DNA of 64,000 nt from Ramlibacter sp. (GCA_021323335.1 JAJTCN010000004.1:19852-83851), one strand, 5' to 3'; shown: positions 17,519 through 26,329, counted from the first letter of the stretch. Numbers and translations: made by a program. The notes: a model not told the origin generated them from the letters alone.

Positions 17519-18121
17519 TTAGCCCTTGCTGGACGAAACCTCGCGGAACTGCACGTCCTCGATCTCCTTTTCCAGCGTGCGGGCGCCTTCGTCCAGCACT
17601 TCGTCGGCTTCGCCCGGCAGCTGTCCTTCGGGCGACAGCTTGTCGACCATCTCCGGCATGATCTCGGCGAAGGCCTGCGCCACCTGCTCCTCCGGCACGC
17701 CCAGGCGCTGGGCCATCGCGCTCAGTTCCTCGTGGCCGACCACCTGCTCCACCGCCTTCTCGTCGACTTCGTCGTTGGCGCCGGTGGCGACCCAGGACTT
17801 CGCCTGGCGGTCGAATCCCTTCTGCCTGAACTTCTCCAGCACCGCGCCCATGCCGCCGTTGCGCTGCACCCAGCGCATTGCCAGCGGCAGCAGCATCATC
17901 AACAGCGCGGTCTGGTTGCCGCCTACGCCCCGCCGTGCCGGCAGCCCCATCGGCCCGCGGCCGCCGCGCATCATGCCGCCCAGCACGCTGCCCAGCGCGA
18001 TGCCGCCGAGGCCGCCGCCCAGGCCGCCCATGCCTCCGCCGAGTGCGCCGCCGCGCCGCCGCATCATCGCCTGGCCGAAGAGACCGCCGAGCACCTGCCC
18101 CAGCAATGGATTCCTGTTCAT
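17519..18121 (-). CDS. YidB-like / DUF937-related protein
   Basis: 200 residues with a Gly/Met/Arg-rich N-terminal third (GGLGGGLGGIALGSVLGG) and an acidic C-terminal part. The segment about 75-150 (MLLPLAMRWVQRNGGMGAVLEKF, then DEKAVEQVVGHEEL and LGVPEEQVAQAFAEIMPEMVDKLSPEG) matches the YidB family, whose role is unknown. The ATG at 18121 is supported by AGGGAG upstream. It converges with the SRPBCC gene across the inverted repeat. Confidence 0.75.
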   Translation of the reverse strand: MNRNPLLGQVLGGLFGQAMMRRRGGALGGGMGGLGGGLGGIALGSVLGGMMRGGRGPMGLPARRGVGGNQTALLMMLLPLAMRWVQRNGGMGAVLEKFRQKGFDRQAKSWVATGANDEVDEKAVEQVVGHEELSAMAQRLGVPEEQVAQAFAEIMPEMVDKLSPEGQLPGEADEVLDEGARTLEKEIEDVQFREVSSSKG

Positions 18122-18201
18122 CGAAAGCTCCCTTTTTCGGATGCTTTCAGCCTAGCGGATGCACGCGCCTCGTGTGTAGGCGCGGAGGCTGTGCAATGCC
18201 C

Positions 18202-18867
18202 TCAGGAGGCGGACAGCACGCGCACCAGCCAGTCGTTCAGCTCGGCGATTTCGAGCGGCGACACCGAATGACCCATCAGGTACTCGTGCCATTCCACCGC
18301 GTAGCCCAGCGCCAGCAGCGCATCGCGCGACGCCTCGCCGCGCTCCAGCGCGACGACCTCGTCGTGGGTGCCATGCGCCAGGAAGATCGGCGTGGACTGG
18401 TTGGCGGCGCTGCGTTCGGCCGCCGTCCGCTCCGCCAGCGGCAGGTAGCCGGAGAGCCCGGCGATGCCGGCCAGGCGCTCGCCATGCCGCACCCCGGTGA
18501 GCAGCGACATGGCGCAGCCTTGCGAAAAGCCGGCCAGCACGATCCGTCCGGAAGGCATGCCGCGATCGCGCTCGCGCTGCAGCAGCGCCTGCACCATCGC
18601 CATCGAACGGCGCAGGCCCGGCTCGTCCTGCGGCGCGTCGGCCTCGAAGCCGACGATGTCGTACCAGGCCCGCATGCGCATGCCGGCATTGATGGTCACC
18701 GGCAGCACCGGCGCGTGCGGGAAGATGAACCGCACCGGCCCGACCGCGTCGAGGTCGAGTTCCTGCGCCACCGGGACGAAATCGTTCCCGTCGGCCCCCA
18801 GCCCATGGAGGATGATGATGGTGGCGACGGGGTCGTCGCCGGATTCCGCTTCGATGATTTCCAGCAT
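18202..18867 (-). CDS. Alpha/beta hydrolase, carboxylesterase/phospholipase type
   Basis: 221 residues, matching the compact esterase family that includes Pseudomonas carboxylesterase II and human acyl-protein thioesterase. Catalytic triad visible: Ser115 in GFSQG, Asp169 in HGTHDEVV and His200 in LMGHSVSP. The oxyanion-side motif LHGLGADGNDF lies at residues 20-30. Probably cytoplasmic, as no signal peptide is seen. The start ATG 18867 has AAGGAG upstream. Physiological substrate unknown. Confidence 0.9.
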   Translation of the reverse strand: MLEIIEAESGDDPVATIIILHGLGADGNDFVPVAQELDLDAVGPVRFIFPHAPVLPVTINAGMRMRAWYDIVGFEADAPQDEPGLRRSMAMVQALLQRERDRGMPSGRIVLAGFSQGCAMSLLTGVRHGERLAGIAGLSGYLPLAERTAAERSAANQSTPIFLAHGTHDEVVALERGEASRDALLALGYAVEWHEYLMGHSVSPLEIAELNDWLVRVLSAS

Positions 18868-18994
18868 GCTTGCTCCTTGACCGAAGCATAAACGCGCGGC
18901 GCAAGCGGTGTCCGACAAGGCAATGCACCGCGTCCCACTTGCCACCCAGCACGGCCGTGCGCAGCATGGAGGCTGACCCGAAAGGAAACCGAAG

Positions 18995-19384
18995 ATGATG
19001 AAAGTGCAAGTCAACACCAGCAATGACATCGAGAACAAGGATGCGCTGGAACGCTGGGCCACCGAGTACGTCAACGACCACCTCGGCCGCTTTGAGCAGG
19101 ACATCACCAGCGTCGAAGTGCAGATGAGCGACGAGAACCATTCCGGCAAGGGCGGCGCCGGCGACAAGCGCTGCATGATGGAAGCGCGGGTGGCCGGCCG
19201 GGCGCCGATCGCCGTGACCAACTTCGCGGCGGACCAGAACGTGGCCTTCCGCGGCGCCGCGGACAAGCTGACCCACGCTCTGGAGCACGCCTTCGGCAAG
19301 AAGGACCGCCGCGAGCATCGCGAACGCGACACCATCCGCCGCGACCCCGAGGTGCTGGACGAGGTGGTGCCGCCGCAGTCCTGA
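18995..19384 (+). CDS. HPF/RaiA-family ribosome-associated protein
   Basis: 129 residues with the beta-alpha-beta-beta-beta-alpha pattern of the hibernation-promoting-factor family: an N-terminal strand MKVQVNTSNDI, a helix with YVNDHLGRFEQDITSVEVQMSD, and a late helix carrying a basic KKDRREHRERD cluster. It lacks the long C-terminal dimerisation domain of long HPF. The variant is common in Burkholderiales and is separate from the hpf gene near rpoN. Start at 18995 (GAAAGGAA upstream); a second ATG follows at once. Role on the ribosome is by family only. Confidence 0.72.
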   Translation: MMKVQVNTSNDIENKDALERWATEYVNDHLGRFEQDITSVEVQMSDENHSGKGGAGDKRCMMEARVAGRAPIAVTNFAADQNVAFRGAADKLTHALEHAFGKKDRREHRERDTIRRDPEVLDEVVPPQS

Positions 19385-19558
19385 CGACACGGCGGGATTT
19401 GCTCCGCGTTTGCCGTGTGCGACACCTGCTGAAACACTTGTACCAACGTGTTTCTCCTTGGTGAAGCGCCACACCGCAGCCTCTGCGCGCGTGCGTAAAT
19501 GGCGCTCCGCGTCGAGGCGTTCCGTCCGACACGGCAAACGAAACAAGGAGCGAATTCC

Positions 19559-19918
19559 ATGAACTTCTCTTTCAAGAAAACGACCTGCCGCGCGCTGGTC
19601 GTCTCGGTTCTCGCGTTGTCCTTCCAGTCGGCGAACGCCGGCCTGATCGGCGCCGAGCAGGCCGCGGGCGCCGCCATGAGCGCGGAGCGCGCCCTGGTGC
19701 TGGGCTCGCTGGACCGGGCGGAAGTGGTCGCGCAACTGCAGCTGGCAGGGGTCGACCCGATGGCCGCGCGCGAGCGCGTCAAGACGATGTCGGAAGCGGA
19801 AGTGCAGACCCTGGCGCAGGACATCCAGGCCGCTCCCGCCGGTGCCGCGAGCGGCTGGGCCATCGTCGCGGTCATCCTGATCGCGGCGCTGATCTGGTAC
19901 TACGCGATCCGCAAATAA
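19559..19918 (+). CDS. PA2779-family protein
   Basis: 119 residues: a signal peptide (about 1-27), a helical region with RAEVVAQLQLAGVDPMAARERVKTM, and a C-terminal membrane segment (GWAIVAVILIAALIWYYAI) ending in basic RK. This is the layout of the PA2779 family, nearly always found next to a PA2778-type cysteine peptidase, as here (start 7 bases downstream). ATG 19559 has AAGGAG upstream; the in-frame ATG at 19499 lacks one. Function unknown; probably a substrate or partner of the peptidase. Confidence 0.82.
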   Translation: MNFSFKKTTCRALVVSVLALSFQSANAGLIGAEQAAGAAMSAERALVLGSLDRAEVVAQLQLAGVDPMAARERVKTMSEAEVQTLAQDIQAAPAGAASGWAIVAVILIAALIWYYAIRK

Positions 19919-19924
19919 GGCCGG

Positions 19925-20905
19925 ATGCAGGCACGTCAGGCAAGCGTCCTGCACTGGGCACGGCGACTCACCCTGTGGGCCGCCGTGCTCCTGCTCGTTC
20001 CGGGCTGCACCACGCTGATCCCGCAGACGGTCGACCTGCGCACCCAGTGGCCGGCGGAAGTCGCCCGGCAGGTGGAACTGACCCAGGTTCCCTTCTATCC
20101 CCAGGATGAATACCAGTGCGGCCCCGCCGCATTGGCGACGGCCATGAACACCAGTGGGGCGCGCGTGACGCCCGAGTCGCTGGTCCCCGAGGTGTGGCTG
20201 CCCTCCAGGAAAGGCAGCCTCCAGCTCGAGATGCTGGCGACGCCGCGCCGCCACGGCCTGGTGAGCTATCGTCTGGCGCCGAAGTACGCCGACATGCTGC
20301 GCGAAATCGCGGCGGGCCATCCGGTGCTGGTGCTGCAGGACGTCGGCATGCTCCTGCCCCAGTGGCACTACGCCGTGGTCAACGGCTTCGATTACGAGTC
20401 CGGCACGCTGTTCCTGCGCTCCGGCCTGGAGCGGCGGCAGGAGATGCCCTTCAGCTTCTTCGAGCGCACCTGGCGGCCGGGCGGCTACTGGGCGATGGTG
20501 GTGACGCCGCCGGACCGCATCCCGGTCACGGCGACCGAGGAACGCTGGCTCGAGGCGCTGCTCGGCCTGGCGCGCGGCGGCAATGCGGAGGCGACGGTGC
20601 GCGGCTACCGGGCCGCCCTCGCGCGCTGGCCGGACAGCCTGCCCGCCGCGGTGGGACTGGCGAACCACCTGCACGCCAGGGGTTCGCTGGCCGACGCCGC
20701 CAGCGTGCTGCGGACCGCGCTGCAGAAGAATCCGCAGTCGGTGATCCTGATGAACAATCTGGCGCAGACGCTGTCCGACCAGGGCCGGCACCGCGAGGCG
20801 CTGGCGCTGATCGAGCGCCTGGACGACGGCCAGAGCCCCTTCGCCTCCGAGATCCGCGCCACGCGGCAGCTGATCGAGGAGCGGCTGCGCAGCAATCCCG
20901 GTTGA
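19925..20905 (+). CDS. PA2778-family lipoprotein cysteine peptidase (C39-like) with TPR tail
   Basis: 326 residues. The lipobox LVPGC puts the lipidated cysteine at residue 28. A papain-like C39 fold follows with the catalytic Cys65 in YQCGPAAL and His148 in QWHYAVVNGFD. The C-terminal 100 residues contain TPR-like helices (LANHLHARGSLADAASVL, LAQTLSDQGRHREAL). It lies 7 bases after the PA2779-type gene. Predicted to be a lipoprotein anchored in the outer or inner membrane; the substrate is unknown. Confidence 0.85.
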   Translation: MQARQASVLHWARRLTLWAAVLLLVPGCTTLIPQTVDLRTQWPAEVARQVELTQVPFYPQDEYQCGPAALATAMNTSGARVTPESLVPEVWLPSRKGSLQLEMLATPRRHGLVSYRLAPKYADMLREIAAGHPVLVLQDVGMLLPQWHYAVVNGFDYESGTLFLRSGLERRQEMPFSFFERTWRPGGYWAMVVTPPDRIPVTATEERWLEALLGLARGGNAEATVRGYRAALARWPDSLPAAVGLANHLHARGSLADAASVLRTALQKNPQSVILMNNLAQTLSDQGRHREALALIERLDDGQSPFASEIRATRQLIEERLRSNPG

Positions 20906-20908
20906 GCG

Positions 20909-21958
20909 TTACCCCAGCGCGCGCGCGACGCGGCTGACGAAGCCCGGCGAGCGCGCCGGGTCCAGCCAGCGCACCACCACCACGGCCTGCTGCGCGGGGT
21001 CCATCCACACATAGTGGCCGCCCGCGCCGACCATGAACCAGCTGTCGTGCGGGGCATCGGCGAACATCGCGCCGCCCCGGTTCAGCCACACCAGCCAGCC
21101 GTAGAACGGCGCGATCGCGCAGGGCTGCTGCATGCGCGCGACCCAGTCGCGCGGCACGATCTGGCGGCCGCCATGGGCCCCTCCATCCAGCAGCAACTGG
21201 CCGACCCGGGCCTGGTCGCGCGCGCTGATGCTGACGCCGGCGCCCCAGTGCGTGCCACCCGGCACGGATTGCATGCGCTGCCCGCCGATGTCCACCCAGG
21301 CATCGTCGTAGCCGACCCAGCGGAAATCCGCGCCGCCGCCGAGCGGCGCCAGCACTTCCTCGCGGAACACCTCCGGCAGCGGCCGGCCGAACAGGTGCAG
21401 CAGCGCCAGCGACAACTGGTTGATGCGCACGTCGTTGTATTCCCAGTACGTGCCCGGCGGCTGCAGCACGCGCGCCTCGCCCTTGCGGCCCTGCGGCGGC
21501 TTGGGATCGTGCGAGACGCGGCGGTTGTGCTCCACCTGGTCGGGCATCCCCAGGCAGGTGCCCTGCCACTCGCTGGTCTGCTCCAGCATGTGGGCCCAAG
21601 TGATCTCGCGGTTGTGCGCGTCGTCGAAGCCGATGCCGGGCAGCACCTCGTGGATGCGCTGCTGCGGCTGCAGCAGCCCGCGCCCCTGCGCGATGCCGGC
21701 CAGCAGGGCCAGGAAGGTCTTGGCCACGCTGTACGTCAAGTCCGCGCGGTCCGGCTCGCCCCAGGTCGCCACCTCCTCGCCGCGCACGCGGATGACGCCG
21801 GACACGCCCCCGCGCGCGTGCACCGGCCCGCGCAGCCGGTTGAAGGGCGGCGGGTCTTCGTGATGGACGCCCCAGCGCGCGGGGTCCGCCTGCGGGTCGC
21901 GGGGCCAGCCGACCTCGTGGGCCTGGGCATAGGCAATGGCTTCGGTGAAATCAGTCAT
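20909..21958 (-). CDS. Serine hydrolase, beta-lactamase class C / PBP4* fold
   Basis: 349 residues with the class C-type active-site motifs SVAK (Ser77, Lys80) and a YND-type motif in EYNDVRINQL. No signal peptide is visible, so it is probably a cytoplasmic esterase or peptidase rather than a beta-lactamase. The start at 21958 is chosen; another ATG at 21970 would add four residues. It is divergent from the NUDIX gene, with 29 bases between the starts. Confidence 0.82.
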   Translation of the reverse strand: MTDFTEAIAYAQAHEVGWPRDPQADPARWGVHHEDPPPFNRLRGPVHARGGVSGVIRVRGEEVATWGEPDRADLTYSVAKTFLALLAGIAQGRGLLQPQQRIHEVLPGIGFDDAHNREITWAHMLEQTSEWQGTCLGMPDQVEHNRRVSHDPKPPQGRKGEARVLQPPGTYWEYNDVRINQLSLALLHLFGRPLPEVFREEVLAPLGGGADFRWVGYDDAWVDIGGQRMQSVPGGTHWGAGVSISARDQARVGQLLLDGGAHGGRQIVPRDWVARMQQPCAIAPFYGWLVWLNRGGAMFADAPHDSWFMVGAGGHYVWMDPAQQAVVVVRWLDPARSPGFVSRVARALG

Positions 21959-21987
21959 GGCCGGCAGCATAAGGTACGCTGTCCGGC

Positions 21988-22857
21988 ATGGAGTTGAATT
22001 CCGTCTACAACGAGGGGCCGGCCGCTCCCTCCGCCACCGTGGTCCTGCTGCGCGACGCGCCGGACGACCTGGAAGTCTTCCTGGTACGGCGGCATGGACA
22101 GTCCGAGGTGCTTGGCGGCGCCTACGTCTTTCCGGGCGGGAAGGTCGATGCCGAGGACGCGGAATGGGCCGAGCGCCTCGACACCTCGCCGCAGGAACTG
22201 CATGCGCGCCTGGGCGAGCCGGAGTTGTCGCCGCAGCAGGCGGCTGGCCTCTACGTCACGGCGATCCGCGAGCTGTTCGAAGAGACCGGCGTGCTGCTCG
22301 CCGACGTCACACCGCAGCAGGCCGCCGCCACCTGGGCGGCGCTGCGCGACGGCCCCGGTTTCGACGAACTGCTGGCGCCGACCGGCCTGCGGCTGCTGGC
22401 CGGCGCGCTGCATCCGTGGTCCCGCTGGATCACGCCGGTCCTCAGCAGCGTGACGCGCAAGCGGTTCGACACCCGGTTCTTCGTCGCCACCGTGCCCGCC
22501 GTGCAGGTGCCCGGGCACGACTCCCACGAGGCCACGGCCAGCGGCTGGCTGCCGGCGCGCGATGCGCTGCGCCGCTACTGGGACGGCGAGATCGAACTGG
22601 CGCCGCCGCAGATCATGAGCCTCACGCACCTGGCCCGGCACCGCAGCACCGCCAGCGTGCTGCAGGCGGCGCGCTCGGGGCCGCCTCCGTGCATCCGCCC
22701 CGAACCGCGCGACGTCGACGGCGCGCGCGTGCTGTGCTACCCGGGCGATCCCTGGCACTCGCAGCGGGACCAGGCGCTGCCCGGGCCCACGCGGCTGACC
22801 TGGCGCAACCGGCGCTTCGAGCCGGACGCCGGCCTGGCCATCCTGCTGGGCGACTGA
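21988..22857 (+). CDS. NUDIX hydrolase with split Nudix box
   Basis: 289 residues. The Nudix box begins GGKVDAED and resumes with AIRELFEETGVLL after an insertion of about 35 residues, as in NUDT19-like enzymes that act on CoA or related diphosphates. The metal-binding REXXEE core is intact. An additional C-terminal domain (about 175-289) is of the same type. Substrate not certain. Stem-loops at 22905-22944 follow the stop. Confidence 0.82.
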   Translation: MELNSVYNEGPAAPSATVVLLRDAPDDLEVFLVRRHGQSEVLGGAYVFPGGKVDAEDAEWAERLDTSPQELHARLGEPELSPQQAAGLYVTAIRELFEETGVLLADVTPQQAAATWAALRDGPGFDELLAPTGLRLLAGALHPWSRWITPVLSSVTRKRFDTRFFVATVPAVQVPGHDSHEATASGWLPARDALRRYWDGEIELAPPQIMSLTHLARHRSTASVLQAARSGPPPCIRPEPRDVDGARVLCYPGDPWHSQRDQALPGPTRLTWRNRRFEPDAGLAILLGD

Positions 22858-23225
22858 TCCTCGCGGAATGGCCGCCCTGCGCCGCTCCCACAGGCCGCGC
22901 TGACGCGAGCCTACAGGCGCTCGCGGGCAGCGCCTGCGCTGCCCCACCGCCCCCCGCATTCCAATCACACAAAGCCAGCCGGACTCCGCGCTACAAAGAC
23001 AGGTATCGGACTCTTCGCTTCCGCAGGCGAACAGCGAGAACATTGCCCAGTGGGCCGGCCGGCTTTTCCCCGCGGAGCCCGATGCGCGGGCTTCCGCCGC
23101 ACCGGCAACGGCGAGATGGCGGCTCCCACGCGGCGCTGCGCGGTTCACCTACAGGACCCCTCCCCACGGCGGACCTACCCTAGAGGCAAGTCAAGACATC
23201 ACAACAAACGCCAGGGAGAACCCCG
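22858..23225. other. Intergenic region, 368 bases, no convincing gene
   Basis: I see no credible reading frame here. It holds two adjacent hairpins: GCGAGC/GCTCGC around an 8-base loop (22905-22924) and a near-perfect palindrome GGGCAGCGC-CT-GCGCTGCCC (22925-22944). They lie 48 bases after the NUDIX stop but lack a T-run, so any terminator role is unsure. The 3' end (from about 23165) should contain the promoter of the small gene at 23226, for which AGGGAGA (23212-23218) is the ribosome-binding site. Confidence 0.6.
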
Positions 23226-23366
23226 ATGAGTCCGCTGATGATGCGCTTCTTCACATTGGTCGGCATCGCCCTGATGGCCGCCAGCATGCAGGCCAGGGTT
23301 CGCGCAGACACCCTCACCACGCCGGATACCGTGCAAGTGCGGTCCGCCGACTCGCGCTCCACCTGA
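23226..23366 (+). CDS. Small secreted peptide, 46 aa
   Basis: ATG at 23226 with AGGGAGA eight bases upstream opens a 47-codon frame ending TGA at 23364. Residues 1-28 look like a signal peptide (hydrophobic core LVGIALMAASM, then ARVRA), leaving an acidic-polar tail of about 18 residues. It sits 8 bases before the DUF4864 gene, so it may be the first gene of a short operon. No family recognised; it could also be a leader peptide. Confidence 0.4.
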   Translation: MSPLMMRFFTLVGIALMAASMQARVRADTLTTPDTVQVRSADSRST

Positions 23367-23374
23367 GGAATCCC

Positions 23375-23884
23375 GTGCCGCACCCGCCCTTTCCCCAGCC
23401 ATTCATCCGGTCCCCGCACCAGCGCGGCCACCGTCGCAGCAAGGCCGCGACCGCGTGGTCCCTGCTCTTCACCGCTGTGCTCCTCGGAGGTGTGTTCGCA
23501 TCGGACCTGCCGCAGGCCGCCGCGCCGAAGAGCGTGTCACCGCAAGTCGTGCAGGAGGTGGTGCAGCAGCAGCTCAAGGCCCTGGCCGTCGAGGACGCCG
23601 CCAGCGCCTTCGCGCTCGCCGACCCCGGCATGCGCACGCAGTTCGGCAACGCGGAGGCCTTCCTCGACACCGTGCGGGAGAAATACCCGATGCTGCTGCG
23701 GCCGGCCAGCGTGCTGTACCTCAAGCCCGAGACCGACGGCACCATCGCGATGCAGAAGGTGCGCGTCACCGACGACAACGGCGCCGCCTGGTCGCTCACC
23801 TACCTGCTGAACCGGCAGCAGGACAACCAGTGGCGCATCAGCGGCTGCGTGGTCACGGCCGAAGGCCAGCGCATCCTGGCCTGA
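23375..23884 (+). CDS. DUF4864-type secreted protein
   Basis: 169 residues. An N-terminal basic segment is followed by a hydrophobic span (about 27-45, AWSLLFTAVLLGGVFA). The mature part matches the DUF4864 family: VVQQQLKALAVEDAASAFALADPGM, FLDTVREKYPMLLRP, then WSLTYLLNRQQDNQWRISGC. The GTG at 23375 is the only convenient start and lacks a strong ribosome-binding site. The terminator at 23900-23927 follows. Function unknown. Confidence 0.72.
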   Translation: MPHPPFPQPFIRSPHQRGHRRSKAATAWSLLFTAVLLGGVFASDLPQAAAPKSVSPQVVQEVVQQQLKALAVEDAASAFALADPGMRTQFGNAEAFLDTVREKYPMLLRPASVLYLKPETDGTIAMQKVRVTDDNGAAWSLTYLLNRQQDNQWRISGCVVTAEGQRILA

Positions 23885-23899
23885 CCGATCCTCCAATGA

Positions 23900-23927
23900 A
23901 AAAAGCGCGGCATCGGCCGCGCTTTTT
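23900..23927. terminator. Bidirectional intrinsic terminator
   Basis: The stem AAAAAGCGCGG / CCGCGCTTTTT around a short loop (CATCGG) gives a strong hairpin with T-runs on both strands. It lies between the DUF4864 gene (+) and the Ser/Gly-rich gene (-), which converge here. Confidence 0.85.
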
Positions 23928-23942
23928 CATGGTCGGCGCGAT

Positions 23943-24314
23943 TCAGTTGCGGTCGGCCTTGGCGGTACGCATCGTGGCGCTGGAGCCGGAGCTGGAACCC
24001 GAGCTGGAGGTGTCCGCGGCCATGGAGCCGGAGGAGCCGCTGGTGCTCGGCGTGCTCGAGGCGGTGGAGCCCGAGCTCATCGTGCCGGAAGAGCCGGCGG
24101 TGGACGCCGCGCCGCTGCCGGTGGTCGAGCCTTGCGCAGCCGACCCGGTGGCGCTGCCGCCCGGCGTGCCGGTCGTGCCCATCGGCGTGTTCTGCGTGCT
24201 GGTCTGGCCCTTGCCCACCGCGGGGTTGCTGGCCGGCGTCGGGGGCGTGCCCTGCGCGAACGCCAGGCTGAAGGTGGCCGCGGTGACGGCGGCGATGACG
24301 ATCTTGAGCGACAT
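23943..24314 (-). CDS. Low-complexity Ser/Thr/Gly-rich secreted protein, 123 aa
   Basis: A signal peptide (about 1-21, cleavage after AFA) precedes about 100 residues dominated by Ser, Thr, Gly and Ala with no charged core. No domain is recognised. The ATG at 24314 has AAGGAG upstream. The long reverse-strand frame that extends to 24707 continues through the neighbouring transpeptidase and is not used. Probably a surface or periplasmic filler protein; similar low-complexity products are common in this family of bacteria. Confidence 0.65.
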   Translation of the reverse strand: MSLKIVIAAVTAATFSLAFAQGTPPTPASNPAVGKGQTSTQNTPMGTTGTPGGSATGSAAQGSTTGSGAASTAGSSGTMSSGSTASSTPSTSGSSGSMAADTSSSGSSSGSSATMRTAKADRN

Positions 24315-24457
24315 GGTTGGAACTCCTTGGTCTGCTTGATTTGGATCTACCCGGCAAAATCTGCCGGAAAACCAAGGGTAGGCTTCCTCCGCTGAGGCGT
24401 CGTCGGCTCCGGACGCCGCACGATGTCGGAGATCCCTTGCGTCCCGCGCAGGGGCGG

Positions 24458-25105
24458 TCAGTTGGCCGCGAGCTCGTGGAACACCTTGCGCAGCGGGCTC
24501 GCTTCGGGCAGCACGTACACGACGCTCGGCGACCTGCCCAGCACCTGTTCGACCACCTGCAGGTAGAAGGCGACCGGCACCACCACGCAGCCCCAGGACA
24601 CGCGCTTGTCGTGCGCGAGGTCGGTGCCCAGACGGTCGGCGCGCGCCTTGAACGCGAAGCCCGGGCGCAGGCGATGGATCGCGAAGGCGCTCTCGTAGTC
24701 CACCCACACCACATGCTCGCCCTTGTCGTTGAGGCCGGGAGCGGCCTCGAAGCGGCCGGCGGGCGTGGTGCGTTCCTCGGGGGGGACATGGCCCGTCTGC
24801 GCGCGCTCGCCGACACCGGGCACCGTGTGGTCGCCCGGTGCGCTGCCAAGCAGCACCGGGGACTCGCCCGCCAGCTGGCCGGCGGCGTCGAAGACATAGA
24901 TGCGGGCGGCCTGCTTGTCGACCACCGCGAAGGGCCGGCCACCGGCATCGCCGCTGTCACGCACCCACTCGAGCACGCTGCCGGCCGCCCGCGTGACGGC
25001 GGGCATCTTCCAGGTATCGGGTGCCGCAAGCGCCGCCAGCGGCGTCGCGGCCATCCAGGCGGTACATACGGCTGCATTGCGCAGCCACCGGCCGAAATCC
25101 AGCAT
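24458..25105 (-). CDS. L,D-transpeptidase (YkuD domain), exported
   Basis: 215 residues. A signal peptide (about 1-28) precedes a YkuD domain with His144 in FAIHRLRP and the catalytic Cys173 in SWGCVVVP. The enzyme forms 3-3 peptidoglycan cross-links or attaches outer-membrane proteins, using D-Ala-containing stem peptides. Another YkuD protein lies upstream at 25204-26079; the two are about 35-40% alike by eye in the core (RIYVFDAAGQL/RVYVFAPDGKL, PPEERTTPAGRF/PEEKTTPAGRF). Same strand, 98-base gap. Confidence 0.85.
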   Translation of the reverse strand: MLDFGRWLRNAAVCTAWMAATPLAALAAPDTWKMPAVTRAAGSVLEWVRDSGDAGGRPFAVVDKQAARIYVFDAAGQLAGESPVLLGSAPGDHTVPGVGERAQTGHVPPEERTTPAGRFEAAPGLNDKGEHVVWVDYESAFAIHRLRPGFAFKARADRLGTDLAHDKRVSWGCVVVPVAFYLQVVEQVLGRSPSVVYVLPEASPLRKVFHELAAN

Positions 25106-25203
25106 CGGAGCCCCCTCTGATGCCGAGCCATCTTGGCTCGACAGGAGGCCATGCTAGCAAGCGCGACAGTGCGCGCGCAAGGCTTGTAAAGGTAACAGCC
25201 GCG

Positions 25204-26079
25204 CTACCGCGCGTTCAACGAGACCTTCTGCACGGCGTCGGGGCGGGCGGGGCCGTTCACGGCTTGCAGTGCGCCCTTCTTCCAGGCGGCCACCTGGGCG
25301 GCATCCCTCACGTCGAAGGAGCCGAACACCTGCTGCGGCGTCTTGACGTCCGGCAGCACGTAGACGATGGCGCCGTGCTTCTGCACCGTGGGGCTCAGCG
25401 CTTCTTCGTAGAAGGTGACGGGCAGGTTGATGCAGCCGAAGGAAATGCGGTTGTCCTCGACCACCCGGGACGCGAGCCGTTCCAGGCGACGCTCCGCCGC
25501 CACCGTCGGACGGATCCGGTGCATCGACACCGCGGCGTCGTAGTCGACCCACACGATGTCCTCGTTGTTGGTGTTGCGCCCGGGCTCGGCGACGAAGCGG
25601 CCGGCCGGCGTGGTCTTTTCCTCCGGCAGCACCTGGCTGAGGGGCTTGTCGCCGATGCCGGGGAAGGAATCGTCGCCGAGCGCCGCACCCAGCAGGGCCG
25701 GCGCGCTTTCCTTGAGCTTGCCGTCAGGGGCGAACACGTAGACGCGGGCGTCCTTCTTGTCCACCACCACGAAGGCGCGCTTGCCGTGGTTGCTGGTGAA
25801 GACGGCCCAGTCCGCCACATGGCGGGCATCGGCCGATGGCCGCTCGCCGGCGAAGTCGGCGAAGCGCAGGGTGGGCGCGACCGGCGCGTCGACCCGTGCC
25901 TTGGGTGCCGTGGCTGCCGGCGCGCTGGCGACCGGCGCCTGCTGCGGCGCCTTGGCCGCCTGGTGCATGCGCAGCGGGACGATGAGGACGAGCAGCACGG
26001 CCCCGACCAGCAATCCCTTCTTCAGGAAATCGGTGAACTCGGAGTCGTTCCGCTCCCGGTCGGCGCGAGGCTCTTTCAT
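25204..26079 (-). CDS. L,D-transpeptidase (YkuD domain), membrane-anchored
   Basis: 291 residues. A single N-terminal membrane anchor (KKGLLVGAVLLVLIVPL, about 20-36) is preceded by a cytoplasmic acidic/basic stretch. An Ala/Pro-rich linker (about 41-70) leads to a YkuD domain with His187 (MHRIRP) and Cys216 in SFGCINLP. The paralogue at 24458 has a cleavable signal instead, so the two could serve different compartments or substrates. The ATG at 26079 is at the top of the frame. Confidence 0.85.
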   Translation of the reverse strand: MKEPRADRERNDSEFTDFLKKGLLVGAVLLVLIVPLRMHQAAKAPQQAPVASAPAATAPKARVDAPVAPTLRFADFAGERPSADARHVADWAVFTSNHGKRAFVVVDKKDARVYVFAPDGKLKESAPALLGAALGDDSFPGIGDKPLSQVLPEEKTTPAGRFVAEPGRNTNNEDIVWVDYDAAVSMHRIRPTVAAERRLERLASRVVEDNRISFGCINLPVTFYEEALSPTVQKHGAIVYVLPDVKTPQQVFGSFDVRDAAQVAAWKKGALQAVNGPARPDAVQKVSLNAR

Positions 26080-26096
26080 GCCGCTGCGTCAGGGGC

Positions 26097-26255
26097 TCAC
26101 TCGACGGACGATGCGCGGGCGACTTGCTGCCACTGCTCGATCTGCAGCGACGGGTCGGCGCATTCGCAGCCGAGGGCGTAGTCGAAATCGTCGGACGGGG
26201 CGAGGTCCATCATCACCGGCGTGGCGGCGGACTGCGCGGGCTGCATTTCGGTCAT
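26097..26255 (-). CDS. Small acidic hypothetical protein, 52 aa
   Basis: ATG 26255 with GGGAGA upstream opens 53 codons, ending 17 bases before the anchored L,D-transpeptidase, with which it is probably cotranscribed. It is acidic (LAPSDDFDYALGCECAD) and soluble with two cysteines. No family recognised. The in-frame ATG at 26282 has no ribosome-binding site. Confidence 0.45.
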   Translation of the reverse strand: MTEMQPAQSAATPVMMDLAPSDDFDYALGCECADPSLQIEQWQQVARASSVE

Positions 26256-26329
26256 GTGGATCTCCCTCTGATGAAGACCCATTGTTGGCCGCGGCCGCGC
26301 TGCCGTTTATCCGCAGAGCGCGCATTGCC

